From positions 310,001 through 374,000 of the forward strand of contig CACVBU010001235.1 in assembly GCA_902728285.1 (NCBI GenBank): a DNA stretch of 64,000 bases, in the 5' to 3' direction. This DNA is from Clytia hemisphaerica (Eukaryota > Cnidaria > Hydrozoa > Leptothecata > Clytiidae). The position numbers and the translations under genes were made by a program. This document shows, piece after piece, positions 32,249 through 44,176 of this stretch. The notes beneath the pieces are model-generated. The model had not been told where the DNA came from. It saw only the letters and a program-made list of their open reading frames with translations, and searched no databases. Position 1 is the first letter of the stretch. The number at the start of each line of letters is the position of its first letter.

Positions 32249-32455
32249 TCGGTACAATGTCAATTAAATTTCGGATACAGTGAATTAAAGTTGTGAATAT
32301 TGCTAGGCAGTTGGAATGAAATGACGAACATTGAAATGTTTTTTTGTGTTTGGATAGCGATGATTTTAAAGTAAAATGTGTAGCTTGTACCATCCACAAA
32401 CTCATGATATCTTATCCACTGAGTTATAAAAGGCCCCGAAAGGAAATAGAGCCAC

Positions 32456-32570
32456 TTTATTAATTTCGCATAGCGAAAGTATTACGATAACCTTTCGCGG
32501 CGGTGGTGGCGGCGGTGTAATAAAAATTTAGAAAACGAAAGTGTTTTAGAGCCTTCTCGAACATTCTCGA
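32456..32570. repeat. Dispersed repeat with TTTCGCNTAGCGAAAG, copy 1
   Basis: ATTAATTTCGCATAGCGAAA, GTATTACGAT, CTTTCGCGGCGGTGGT and TTAGAAAACGAAAGT recur in the same order at 42418-42510. The pair is about 10 kb apart and in the same orientation. Confidence 0.75.
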
Positions 32571-33302
32571 AAATCTTAAAGATCGACTCAATCGCTAAGA
32601 TAAAATTGCCAAAGTTTCAATAGAAATCCATCCAAAAAAAACAACTGTAAAGTTGTGCCATAACTCTATCTACCATATTTACCAAGGTCGTAACTCCAAA
32701 GATTGCCGTGATATCAACTCAAAAAACTTGATAAGCTTCTATGTCGAATCGCATCCGTTGTAACGCTAAAGTATGCAACAACTGAGGACGTAATTAACCT
32801 TGGTTGGTTACCAATGCAACAGCGGGTTGAATTCGAACTCCTAACACTTGCTCACATGTCCATTCATCTGGAAAATCTCCCGTATATCTAAAGGGATTCC
32901 TTTTGAGAGCTGCTGGTAGACAGGTAATATTGAAGAGACTGATTCGAACTATGTATGTAATGTATCTGAAAAACTGTTTATTGCCAAGGCAAATCGACAA
33001 ATTCGACATTTTGACAAATCACTACTAGGAAGACTTCTATACCAACATCAATTCAATATATCCACAATTCTCAATCCAAGTTGCAATTTACTTTTAGTTT
33101 GGTCTCGTCTCTACCATTTAGAATTTCTCCGAGTTTTCAAGCCTTGTCTGCAGAGTTATATCTTTCAGAAGTGAATAGGCCTCACTGAAGAGATATATAG
33201 CTCTGGGGCAGTTGTACAGTTTTATCCAAGCTTCAATCAATAATTGAGCCAATATACATCTTGGTCGTAGGTATATTTTTGCAAATTGAAAGAATTAGAG
33301 TG

Positions 33303-33467
33303 ATGGTAGTGATGATGATAGCCGACCAATTTCGATCAAGATTTGTGTTCAGCTTGCTTACTTCTTTTGATAAAGATATCGAATTAGAATGGCACTACAT
33401 GAAGGCACATCATGGAGAAGGACCAATGGATGCAGTCGATGGTACCATAAAAAATAAAGTATTTTGA
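33303..33467 (+). pseudogene. Fragment of a multicopy protein family (HHGEGPMDAVDGTIKN)
   Basis: The reading FVFSLLTSFDKDIELEWHY followed by KAHHGEGPMDAVDGTIKNKV resembles a recurring stretch in uncharacterised animal multicopy proteins (FRSRF..LEW.Y.EAHHGKGPMDG.GGTIKN, from memory). Only this piece is present, and it stops where a repeat begins, so I treat it as a fragment of a mobile-element or domesticated gene. Confidence 0.5.
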
Positions 33468-34952
33468 CGAAAGAAATGGGAAAAAGCTGGCATAAAGTGG
33501 CATAAATGGTGCTGAAACAAATGGATTCATTTGGAAAAGTCTAAGTAGATTGATCATCAAATAAAAAATTTTGCACTTGTAGAAAATTAGAAATGGAAAA
33601 AAAGTCTGAAGTTGAAGACGTGCTCTGGAAAACTGGTCAAAAATGTACTTGTTACTAAATCTTTCAACCTTATATTTGTAAGTCAATACGTTGTTTTCTT
33701 TTGAATTCGAATTACCCAAGCATAGTAGATTTTACATTTGGATGGTCGTGCTAGTATTTTTGAAATTATTATTAGATATTTCTATCCAACCAGAAACTCT
33801 CTGGTAAACTTTTATACTCTCCGTTGCAAGTCCGATTGCCGTTTCCAGTTTAACTCGATCGATTTCAGGATGTTTTATGCTTGGTAATGCGAAACCTTTT
33901 TCTCTCATTGACCCTTTGAAATCTTTTATCTGCGAAAAACGCATATAGACTTGGTCAGATTCTAAATCTTTCATTTTTTACGATTTAAAGTTTCAAAATT
34001 GAGATTTTCTCCATCGTTAGGCTATTTTTAGCCTCAAGAGATAACGCATCAGAAACCTATTTGTAATGACAAGAAAATTCATTTCCAAAACATCTTACGT
34101 GAGCTCTACGTTTGTTTAAAATTTTCCAGATTCTATAAGTTTTCTTAAAATTTCGATTGAAAGTTGAATGAATGGAAATCGTCTAAGACTAGCTTCATTT
34201 CATAATTGGGGACTGAAAGTGCCTTGAAAAGGTTTTCGTACCTTGTAAATGGATTTTTTGTCAAGTTTTTCTACCATTTTTAGTCCAAGTCTACCATTTT
34301 CAATAACGTAGCCTTGGAAACACTCTAAAATAGAAAATAAAAAAAAATGACGGAATTTTATTAATCTTTCAAAAATTGACGTCAAATAAAAAATTTGCAC
34401 TAGTAAAAAAATAGAAATTGAAAAAAAGTCTGAACTTGAAGACGTGCTTTGGAAAACTGGTCAAAAATGTACTTGTTTCTTACTAAAACTTTCAACCTTA
34501 TATTCGTAAGTCAATGCTCTTTTATTTTGAATTCGCATTACCCAAGCATAGTAGATTCTAGATTTGGATGGAATTAACCTTGACAGATGGATACGCATGC
34601 GTAAAGATTAAAACACTGTCTAAAAACTCTGGAAAACGCTGGTGCATGCAGCAGAGTTAGACGAGGATCGATCAGGAAAATCGAAAAATGCTCGAATATT
34701 TGATTAGTGGTCGTGCTTAATCAACATTCTTGCATAAGCCTTATGGTATGTAGGATAGACAGGAACTAGTAGTCGTGCTAGTATTTTTGAAATTATTATT
34801 AGATATTTCAATCCAACCAGAAGCTCTCTGGTAAACTTTTATACTCTGCGTTGCAAGTCCGATTGCCGTTTCCAGTTTAACTCGATCGATTTCAGGATGT
34901 TTTATGCTTGGCAATGCGAAACTTTTTTCTCTCATTGAGCCTTTGAAATCTT

Positions 34953-35432
34953 AGGTCCATTTGTTTCTTACCTCAAAACCTCCATTTTTGCCATGTTTTC
35001 CCCAAATGCCACCATCATGTGAAACAAATGGAAACCGTGTTAAAAATGCAAAAGTGTACTATTTTGCGAACTCTTAGTTACGTCAATAATAGCCGCATAA
35101 ATTATGTCGGAAATGTAAACAAACTAACAAGAAAACGAAAGTGAAACGCATCGTAACTAAGCATTCGATTATTGCCGCCATTTACAATAACATTCTTCCA
35201 CTTTTGACCCAGAATGCAGAAACAAATGCGAATTTCTTTTTGCTTGGAAAAGCTTAGCATACTTCCACTTTTGACACAAAGAACACAAATGATCAATGTA
35301 AATTAAGGTGGTAAAAATGTAAGTATTTTTTAACACTTTTGAACACGTTTTGATGAAACAAACGGGAAAAAGGTGGCATAAGTGGCATAAGTGGCATAAG
35401 TGGCATAAATGGTGCTGAAACAAATGGACCCC
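34953..35432. mobile_element. MITE with GGTCCATTTGTTTC ends inside copy B
   Basis: The left GGTCCATTTGTTTC and the right (inverted) GGTCCATTTGTTTCAGC bound it. Copies A and C show the empty site (GAAATCTT..TATCTGCG). It holds a short array of CATAAGTGG units (35372-35408). A related end, with the same GGCATAAATGG lead-in, lies at 33487-33525. Confidence 0.75.
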
Positions 35433-36294
35433 TTTTATCTGCGAAAAACCCATATAGACTTGGTTGGATTCAAAGTCTTTAATTTTTTACGATTTGAAGT
35501 TTCAAAATCGAGATTTTCTCCGGATCGTTAGGTTATTTTTAGCCTCAATAGATAACTTGGTGCGTCAATGCATTATAAACCTATTTGTAATGACAAGAAA
35601 TTTCATTTCCAAAACATCTTACGTGAGCTCTACGTTTGTTTAAAATTTTCCAGACAGATTCTATAAGTTTTCTTAAAATTTCGATTGAAATTTGTTTGAA
35701 TGGAAATCGTAAGACTAGTTTTATTTCATAATTGGAGACTGAAAGTGCCTTGAAAAGGTTTTCATACCTTGAAAATGGGTTTTTTGTCAAGTTTTTCTAC
35801 CATTTTTAGTCCAAGTCTACCATTTTGAATCACGTAACGCTGGAAACACTCTAAAATAGAAAATAAAAAAAAGTGACGGAATTTTTTTAATTTTTCAAAA
35901 ATTTACGTCAATAAAAAATTTGCACTAGTAAAAAAATAGAAATTGAAAAAAAGTCTGAACTTGAAGACGTGCTTTAGAAAACTGGTCAAAAATGTACTTG
36001 TTTTTTACTAAAACTTTCAACCTTATATTTGTAAGTCAAGGCTCTTTTATTTTGAATTCGCATTACCCAAGCATAGTAGATTCTAGATTTGGATGGAATT
36101 AATCTTGACAGGTGGATACGCATGTGTAAAGAGTAAAACACTGTCTAAAAACTCAGGAAAACGCTGGTGCATGCAGCAGAGTTAGACGAGGATCGATCAG
36201 GAAAATCGAAAAATGCCCGAATGTTTGATTAGTGGTCGTGCTTAATCAACATTCCTGCATAAGCCTTATATTTTGTTTAGGATAGACAGGAACT

Positions 36295-37970
36295 ACAATA
36301 ATGGTCATAATATATTGGCACTTTTGGCTAATTTACAATTTTTCGAAAATTGAAGTTCGAGCGAGAATGTCAATTTTTAGGCCTTCAACTTGATTTCATC
36401 GATTATTTCGATCTGGGAGGGATTTATTGGTTTCTAGGCGATATTTCAAGCCCTACTGGACCATTTTTGAACTTTTGGATCCTCAGATCCTAAGGTCCTA
36501 AGTCTTAAGTCTAGCGTTAAAACTCAGAGTTAAAACTCTACCATTCGAACCTACTTTAGAGCACTTACAAATCGATTGTGGTTTCAAAACACCCCGGTGA
36601 ATTTCCCTTTTGTGCCAAGTATTTTGTCCATCATTGTCTTTGAAAATTAAAAATGCCGATTTCTACTCTGCGGGGGGTCTAAAATTAGGAGAAAACCCCA
36701 AAAATGTGAAAAATAACCCTTTTCCGACCATTTTGAGGCATTTTCATTAGGTCAAAATCAATTTTTTGTGAAATATTTAACTTTTTGAAAAGGTCCAATT
36801 TACGAAAAGTCAAAAACGTGAAAATTTCAGAAAATTTTAACTTTTTTTCAAGTTTAAGCCCCTAAAATTGACAAAAAGCGGATTTTGAGCCCGAAAAATT
36901 GCTTGAAACTTGAAATTAGACCCCCCGCTGAGCAGAATTTGGCATTTTTCAGTTTCTCAGACAATAATGGTCATAATATATTGGCACTTTTGGCTAATTT
37001 ACAATTTTTCGAAAATTGAAGTTCGAGCGAGAATGTCAATTTTTAGGCCTTCAACTTGATTTCATCGATTATTTCGATCTGGGAGGGATTTATTGGTTTC
37101 TAGGCGATATTTCAAGCCCTACTGGACCATTTTTGAACTTTTGGATCCTCAGATCCTAAGGTCCTAAGTCTTAAGTCTAGCGTTAAAACTCAGAGTTAAA
37201 ACTCTACCATTCGAACCTACTTTAGAGCACTTACAAATCGATTGTGGTTTCAAAACACCCCGGTGAATTTCCCTTTTGTGCCAAGTATTTTGTCCATCAT
37301 TGTCTTTGAAAATTAAAAATGCCGATTTCTACTCTGCGGGGGGTCTAAAATTAGGAGAAAACCCCAAAAATGTGAAAAATAACCCTTTTCCGACCATTTT
37401 GAGGCATTTTCATTAGGTCAAAATCAATTTTTTGTGAAATATTTAACTTTTTGAAAAGGTCCAATTTACGAAAAGTCAAAAACGTGAAAATTTCAGAAAA
37501 TTTTAACTTTTTTTTTTCAAGTTTAAGCCCCTAAAATTGACAAAAAGCGGATTTTGAGCCCGAAAAATTGCTTGAAACTTGAATTAGACCCCCCGCTGAG
37601 CAGAATTTGGCATTTTTCAGTTTCTCAGACAATAATGGTCATAATATATTGGCACTTTTGGCTAATTTACAATTTTTCGAAAATTGAAGTTCGAGCGAGA
37701 ATGTCAATTTTTAGGCCTTCAACTTGATTTCATCGATTATTTCGATCTGGGAGGATTTATTGGTTTCTAGGCGATATTTCAAGCCCTACTGGACCATTTT
37801 TGAACTTTTGGATCCTCAGATCCTAAGGTCCTAAGTCTTAAGTCTAGCGTTAAAACTCAGAGTTAAAACTCTACCATTCGAACCTACTTTAGAGCACTTA
37901 CAAATCGATTGTGGTTTCAAAACACCCCGGTGAATTTCCCTTTTGTGCCAAGTATTTTGTCCATCATTGT
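36295..37970. repeat. Near-identical 666-bp tandem array inside copy C
   Basis: Copies begin ACAATAATGGTCATAATATA at 36295, 36961 and 37629; the third stops at 37970 after half a unit. The copies differ by only a few indels (T-run length, one G). The array interrupts copy C, whose flank matches copy B at GGATAGACAGGAACTA. It has no ORF. It is either a very recent duplication or an assembly effect. Confidence 0.95.
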
Positions 37971-38599
37971 AGTTGTCGTGCTAGTATTTTTGAACTTATT
38001 ATTAGATATTTCAATCCAATCAGAAGCTCTCTGGTAGGCTTTTATACTCTGCCTGACAAGTCCAATTGCTATTTCCAGTTTAACTCGATCGATTTCAGGA
38101 TGTTTTACGCTTGGTAACGCAAAACTTTTTTCTCTCATTGAGCTTTTGAAATCTTCTATCTGCGACAAACCCATATAGACTTGGTCGGATTCAAAATTTT
38201 TCATTTTTTACGATTTGAAGTTTCAAAATCGAGATTTTCTCCGGATCGTTAGGTTATTTTCAGCCTCAAGAGATAACTTGGTGCGTAAATGCATCAGAAA
38301 GCTATTTGTAATGACAAGAAATTTAATTTTCAAAACATCTTACGTGAGCTCTACGTTTGTTTAAAATTTTCCAGATTCTAGAAGTTTTCTTAAAATTTCG
38401 ATAAAAAGTTGAATGAAAGTCGTCTCAGACTAGGGTTTTCACACCTTGTAAATGGGTTTTATGTATAGTTTTCTACCATCTTAGTCCAAGTCTATCATTT
38501 TGAATCACGTAACGTTGGAAACAATTTAAAATAGAAAAAGAAAAAAAAGGAGGAATTTCTTAATTTTTCAAAAATTGACCTCAAATAAAAAATCATTCA

Positions 38600-39175
38600 G
38601 AACACAAATAGTGACAATTTATTAAAATTCCAAGTTTGTTTCTTACAAAAAAACCAAAATTTCATGCTCAAACACGAATATTCTTTCATATTCAAGACTT
38701 TGTGGGCAAAAAAAACATCTATATCATCAAAAAATTGAGTAATTTGGCTAAGAACATTAATGTGTGGTTATTAATAACAGTGATTTTTAAAGATGCGTTT
38801 TTTGCAAAAATCTGGTTGAACCATCTTTTACCTACTTTCATTCAAAAAATCAAAAAAAACAATGACCCAATATTTCACAAAGTCCAAAAAAAAATTTTTT
38901 ATCCGTTTTTTGGCTGAAATTCACTTCTTAAAATTTTTTTCCCCTAAAATCGATTCCGTCACAATCGAGGGTTTATAGTTATGCATCTTGGTGCAAAAGA
39001 TCATAACGAATGAAAGAGCCAATCTCGAGAATGACTATGTATAAAGTAATTTGTAATGTGCTTATGAAATAAATATCTAATTTGGCCAATTTTTCTATAA
39101 AAACACGTCTAGCAACCAAAATTTCATTTCTGAACACAATATGACCTTTCATACGGAAACCGAGAAGGGACATCC
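38600..39175. repeat. Divergent relative of the 56236-58050 repeat
   Basis: CACAAAGTCCAAAAAAA, TTTTTTGGCTGAAATT and ATCGATTCCGTCACAATCGAGG resemble phrases of the repeat family at 56236-58050. The 93-codon plus-strand ORF here (38636-38917) is Lys/Asn/Phe-rich and has no recognisable motif. Confidence 0.45.
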
Positions 39176-39179
39176 AAAC

Positions 39180-39325
39180 TTTCTTTTTTTGTCAAATTTT
39201 TTTCTTTTTTTGCTGACGTTTTTCCTTTTTTGCCGACTTTTTTCCTTTTTTTGATTTGAAAACTTTTTACTTTTTTTTGTCAACTTTTTTCCTTTTTTGA
39301 AAACTTTTTTCTTTTTTTTTTGCGG
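39180..39325. repeat. T-rich simple repeat
   Basis: Irregular copies of a CTTTTTTCCTTTTTTTGCCGA-like phrase. It lies about 330 bp upstream of the GPCR start codon. Confidence 0.8.
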
Positions 39326-39654
39326 ACGAAATCAATATATTTGTTTTCTAAATTAATATAGGATTTTCCGAAAAGGAACCAATGAAACTCCTGTTCAGTC
39401 ATGTTTGCCTATTAAATAAGGGACAGGTGAATTGAATTTCTTTCCCAAAAATCTTGGAAGAAAATTAGAAAAAGGTAAAATTCTAAAGTAAGAAGAAACT
39501 GACAGCGCTATAGTGGAAAGCCCACTTTGGAAGTACCCAATTTATGCTTAAACAAAGGATCGAAGGGATGAGTTAATGGGTATTAGGCAGTAAAACATAA
39601 ATAAAGAAGATAAATTATTGCTTTCGTGAGGAATCAAAAACAAAGAATCTCCAC

Positions 39655-41952
39655 ATGGAAATGACCATTTTAATCTACCTCATAATGCTGGCTAGCTTCG
39701 TCTTCTCGGAGAAGCAGCAATTATCCTTTCGTTCAATCGGTATATTCTCCAATTGTTCCACATCTACAGATATTGACAATCTACATTTGGCGACAGATAC
39801 CATGATTAAACAAACCATCGAGGACGTGGTGAAGAAAACTAAAATATTCAAGCATTCTGATTTCGAATATCATTCTTATTATATCGAGTGCAACAACACC
39901 GACCATTTGGTTGAAACTTTAATAGAAATTCTCTTAAGTGAGAGATATCATGTGCCATGTGAGGAAGGAAGAAACTGCTCACAACCAGACATTGTAACTT
40001 TGTTTTCGTACATGCAAAATGACTTTATGGTGAACCTAGTCAATAGATTGTTAAGCTTGACGTGGTACCCAAAGATGTGCCTACCAACCAGCTGCGATGA
40101 TAAATACAGGTTTGAAACAGTTGATGATTACTCTAAATACTTACTTCATGTCACTCGAAAACTGAATTGGAAGAATCTAACCATGCTTTCTTTTTATGAA
40201 GATCACCCGACACCATCTGAAGAATATTTTATCAACAGTTATAATTTATTTGCTGCTACCAAGGAGTATTGTCTGCAAAGAAAATCCATTGATGTCAATA
40301 ATGTTTCTTTTGCAGAAGATATTTTTCCTCATTTGGATTCTTGGCGGCGAAGAGAATCAGCTTTAATCCTGTTTGGTTCATATCAAACACACCAACAAGA
40401 TGTTATTCATTTCTTGGACAATTTCGGTGGCAAATACAATAACACTTTCATCTTGGCCCATGATCTTCGTCGAAGCTCAAGAACATACAATCTTCAGAAT
40501 CCAGGTTATTGGTTTAGTATGGAGAATCTACAACGTAAAGAATTCTCTTTTATGTATTCAAAACAAGTTGCAAAAGTTTCTTTGGATGTTTTACTTTCAA
40601 TCGGGTACAGTGAAATATTAATCCAATTTCTGGATGATGTATTTGAACTCTTTAAAGGCGAAATGTCACTTCAAAATTTATCCAAATTAGAGCAACTGTT
40701 TGGGTTTTGGTTGAACAGATTTATGCGAAACCCTGACTACACTATTCCTTTAAATGAGTTGTCAGACGATGTTAATATCGATTCAAAATGGTCGATAACC
40801 TCAGCTTATACAACATCTGAAAAGCTTTTGGGAGACTTTAATCATGCATCATTAGGATGTCCCAAACTGAATTGTACACCAGGTTATTACAAAACTTATG
40901 GTAAAATCTTCCAACGAGAGAAAATCTTTGACACAAAACATGGTTGGAAGTGTCAACTGTGTCCAAAAGACCATATCAAAGTTGGGTATGGTGATGGGCG
41001 TTGCAGACCATGTCATGGGATCAAGAGCATTGATAATGGCTTGAGAACAGAATGTATCGATCCGTACACAAATCGATACTCTAAATTAAATGCAGCAGAA
41101 AAAATGATCATTATTTCCTTAACAGTGTTTGGTGTCTTCGTAACATTCTCCACTTTGTTGATTTTTGTGAAATATCGTGACACCCCCACTGTCAAAGTAG
41201 CCGATGTTTATTTCTCATATTCCCACCTGCTGACTATCGCCATTGCCATGTTGGTGAACAATCTTCTCTACATTCAAGATGAGCTCCTCGCTTCCATCTC
41301 TTTAGCAAAATGTATCAATTTAACTTTCTTTTATACCCTGAACATGGGGTTCGTGTATACGAAATCACAAAAACTGATCGACGCTTTCACTTCTACCGTG
41401 AAGTTGACAGGAGGTGAAGCCAAAAAGACGGTTGCAGTACAAGTCTTCACAATCATAATGTTTATATTATTCAGCAATGGTGGTCTATATGTTCTCATTG
41501 ATATGGAGGAACCCCACATATCTTTTGAATTGGACGAAATCAACATGATACGACACAACTTCAGCAACACTTACATGTATTTGAATCTCATCATTGGATT
41601 TCTAATTATTCTCCAATTGATTTGTTTGGTTCAAGCGTTTCGTGGACGACATTTACCAGGACCTATGAATGATGCAATGTCCCTTGTTTATGCTACCATG
41701 TTGACTACAATGACCCTTGCTGTCAGTTTCCCAATTGGAATTTTTCGTGAAAAAACTGATCGAGAATTTTTGCATTGTTTGCTGGTTTTTTTCAATTGTA
41801 TCGTTTATGTAGTTTTTCTGTATGGTAAGAAATGCTTTATCATAATGTTCAGGCCCCACAAAAACACACGGAATTACTTCAATCAACAACGAATGAAACA
41901 AATGATCGTCCAATCTCAAATGTCTTCATCAAACATCAAAGAAGTACCGTGA
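39655..41952 (+). CDS. Class C G-protein-coupled receptor, intronless
   Basis: 765 residues in one uninterrupted exon. Residues 1-18 are a signal peptide (ILIYLIMLASFVFS). About 380 residues of extracellular domain follow, with several N-glycosylation sites, shorter than the ~480 of metabotropic glutamate receptors. A cysteine-rich part has C402, C433/C436 (KCQLC), C450/C453 (RCRPC) and C467. Seven membrane spans start near 484, 518, 552, 593, 641, 673 and 705. The loop after TM1 (KYRDTPTVKVADVYFSYSH) is the class C hallmark. The tail is short (~34 residues). TM3 has C553, but the loop between TM4 and TM5 (DMEEPHISFELDE to TYMY) has no cysteine, so the usual class C disulfide is lost. The ligand is unknown; amino acids or peptides are possible by family. 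Codons are clean with no decay, so it is probably functional. Lack of introns suggests retroposition or lineage expansion. Confidence 0.93.
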   Translation: MEMTILIYLIMLASFVFSEKQQLSFRSIGIFSNCSTSTDIDNLHLATDTMIKQTIEDVVKKTKIFKHSDFEYHSYYIECNNTDHLVETLIEILLSERYHVPCEEGRNCSQPDIVTLFSYMQNDFMVNLVNRLLSLTWYPKMCLPTSCDDKYRFETVDDYSKYLLHVTRKLNWKNLTMLSFYEDHPTPSEEYFINSYNLFAATKEYCLQRKSIDVNNVSFAEDIFPHLDSWRRRESALILFGSYQTHQQDVIHFLDNFGGKYNNTFILAHDLRRSSRTYNLQNPGYWFSMENLQRKEFSFMYSKQVAKVSLDVLLSIGYSEILIQFLDDVFELFKGEMSLQNLSKLEQLFGFWLNRFMRNPDYTIPLNELSDDVNIDSKWSITSAYTTSEKLLGDFNHASLGCPKLNCTPGYYKTYGKIFQREKIFDTKHGWKCQLCPKDHIKVGYGDGRCRPCHGIKSIDNGLRTECIDPYTNRYSKLNAAEKMIIISLTVFGVFVTFSTLLIFVKYRDTPTVKVADVYFSYSHLLTIAIAMLVNNLLYIQDELLASISLAKCINLTFFYTLNMGFVYTKSQKLIDAFTSTVKLTGGEAKKTVAVQVFTIIMFILFSNGGLYVLIDMEEPHISFELDEINMIRHNFSNTYMYLNLIIGFLIILQLICLVQAFRGRHLPGPMNDAMSLVYATMLTTMTLAVSFPIGIFREKTDREFLHCLLVFFNCIVYVVFLYGKKCFIIMFRPHKNTRNYFNQQRMKQMIVQSQMSSSNIKEVP

Positions 41953-42417
41953 AAAGCACAGCTCAAAATCATATATTTACGCTGTGCCGACGAATCGAGA
42001 TTCTATTCATCGCGCAATCAGCGAAGACAAAAGTCACCATGACGACCATCCAAGATCTTGGATGAGCGTCATAGTCGATATTTTTATTCCCGTCGTTGAA
42101 AACACAACTTACAAAAAGTCATCAATGCTTTGTAAAAAGTATGGTAATATTTGCTCTTCATCTTTGATTTTTTCAACAGTGATTAGACTGACACATGCGC
42201 GATAAAATTTCTATTATTTGTCTTCAGAGGTTACTATTTTCTTTGAAAACTTAACCTCTGATACTCAGGGTATCAAAGAAGTTGAGCTTTTTTTTCATTA
42301 AAGAAATAATTTGTCGTAAATATAAACCTTATATCTAAATATTTGAAAACACTATTTTAATGAGAAATATAGTAAATATATGAAAATAGATATGATACTT
42401 TGCGCATCTCGCATTTT
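41953..42417. other. 3' flank of the GPCR gene
   Basis: No gene seen. No consensus AATAAA occurs within the first 450 bp after the stop; the 3' end cannot be placed. Small ORFs at 41832-42205 overlap the GPCR end and are not supported. Confidence 0.5.
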
Positions 42418-42510
42418 TATTAATTTCGCCTAGCGAAAGTATTACAATCAGCTTTCGCGGTGGTGGTTGGGTCGCGGGTCGGAAAAAAAATTAGAAAACG
42501 AAAGTACTTG
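42418..42510. repeat. Dispersed repeat with TTTCGCNTAGCGAAAG, copy 2
   Basis: Matches 32456-32570 through TTTCGCCTAGCGAAAGTATT, CTTTCGCGGTGGTGG and TTAGAAAACGAAAGT. Confidence 0.75.
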
Positions 42511-42650
42511 ATACGGTGGACGAACTCACTAAAATTAATTTACAAATTACACGCTCGTATAACCACGGACGATTTTCTTAGGTTTTCTTTAGATTACGTC
42601 ATATATCTTTGTGTCTTTAGCTTCACAGTTTTTGTTTTTTCTTTATTTTC

Positions 42651-43042
42651 TTATAAGCATATAATTTATAAGAATCAAATCAATAACTCTCGATAGACGG
42701 TGATATACCTTTCGGTAATTAGTTCTTACAAAATAAATAAAGGACGGTGCACAATATGAGCTCATTTATTTTTTTTATAAGCATATACTTTATAAAAATT
42801 AAATCAATACCTCTTGATAGACGGTGACATATCTTTCGGTAATTAGTTCTTACAAAGTAAACAAGGGATGACACATAATATGAACATATCTATTTTTCTT
42901 ATAAGCATATACTTTATAAGAATCAAATCAATAACTCTTGAAAGACGGTGATATACCTTTCGATAATTAGTTCTTACAAAGTAAATAAGGGATGGCGTGC
43001 AATATGAGCATATTTACTTTTTATGAGCATATACTTTATAAG
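42651..43042. repeat. Tandem repeat, ~124-bp unit
   Basis: Units start TTATAAGCATATA at 42651, 42776, 42899 and a partial one at 43021. Each has AAATCAATA.CTCT.GA.AGACGG then TTTCGGTAATTAGTTCTTAC. Confidence 0.9.
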
Positions 43043-43159
43043 CCTCGTTGTTCTTGTGAAATTGTTTCATCGAGGCTCGATGTAAAGTAGATTTCAGATT
43101 AGCTTCAATCTCTAATTTAAGTCGTCTTGTTTCCTATCAATTTAGCTTCGTACCAGTTG

Positions 43160-43470
43160 ACACAATAAAGTATAAGCCCGAGGGCTAGAAGCGAATCTTT
43201 ACCCTTTCTCAGGCAAGAAAAAGTGTAGCTTTAGAATATGCGCCGTATTTATGATGACGGATTGGATTTAGCGATTTCTTTGTTTTCGAGTGTTACATTT
43301 TTTTAAATCTAGAAAAATCTAAAAGATTTTACTTGCAATCCGGAATTTGTATAAAAACCACACGGGCCGCTCAAGGCCGTACAACTTTAGTAAGATTTAG
43401 TGGCTTCAAATCCTGACAAGGAGTTTGGTTCGGGCTTGTACTTCATTGAGTTGACATTTAGCCGCGGTTC
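43160..43470. repeat. Dispersed SINE-like repeat, copy 2
   Basis: Matches 7325-7620 with AAGCCCGAGGGCTAGAAG, TTCTCAGGCAAGAAAAAGTG, GCGCCGTATTTATGATGACG, GGCCGTACAACTTTAG and GGCTTCAAATCCTGACAAGG. Confidence 0.75.
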
Positions 43471-44176
43471 TATTCCGAAATTATGTCCAGTTTTGATTAA
43501 TTATATATTACTCCAATTAATGATAATGACACAAAACCTTAATAATGACACTTTCTGAATGAAAAGGTTCTGTACCATGTTTTATACCAGCTTAAACAAA
43601 TGTTCTTTAATTTCGATATGCCCAGCAATCTTTTTTCAAACGAGCCTAAAAACAGCCAAATTCTAAAATGTGATTTCTTGATAGAACTAACTTTCGCGAA
43701 TGACAAATTTGACCATTATTTCAAGAGAATTACAAATTTGACCATAACATATGGGCAAGATGACTTTCTGAAACTATATATTTATTGGCTCTTAATGATA
43801 TAACGAGTTTTTAATGATATAACGAGTGAAATCAATGCTCAATAATTGGTAATTAATGGATTATCAATGACTTCTAAGCAATGAATCAACAATCATTTCT
43901 AGTTCATGGGAACTCCTTAAACTTACTATGAAGGAACTTCCTTTCTCAATGATTTTCAGACAAATTTTCCTGAGTACTGAATTACGAGTGAAACGAGAGT
44001 GGATGGTTAATTTAATATGTACTCAATTATTATTCACCATTACCATACATAACAAAAGAAGAAACTGAAATTGTATTCAGGATTTTGAAAAGCAGTGTTT
44101 CGTATGAGGAGTTCCCTATGGGCAAGATCATTTTCTGAAACTATATAATTATTTGCTCTTAATGATATAATGACTG

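Larger units (their letters stand above)
33554..38590 (-). repeat. Triplicated segment with a conserved minus-strand reading
   Basis: Copy A (33554-34381), copy B (34382-35908) and copy C (35909-38585) share boundaries at TCAAATAAAAAATTTGCAC and carry the same order of blocks. B has a 480-bp insertion and C a 1.7-kb tandem array. Each carries a minus-strand exon-like reading: A 33974-33732 (80 codons), B 34935-34741 plus the other side of its insertion, and C 38204-37917. Shared peptides are SDQVYM, FALPSIKHPEIDRVKLE and IEISNN.FKNTSTT. The peptide is helix-rich, charged and unrecognised. Copies differ by mostly conservative changes and have no stops over ~75 codons, except in B, where the insertion disrupts it. 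Confidence 0.75.
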
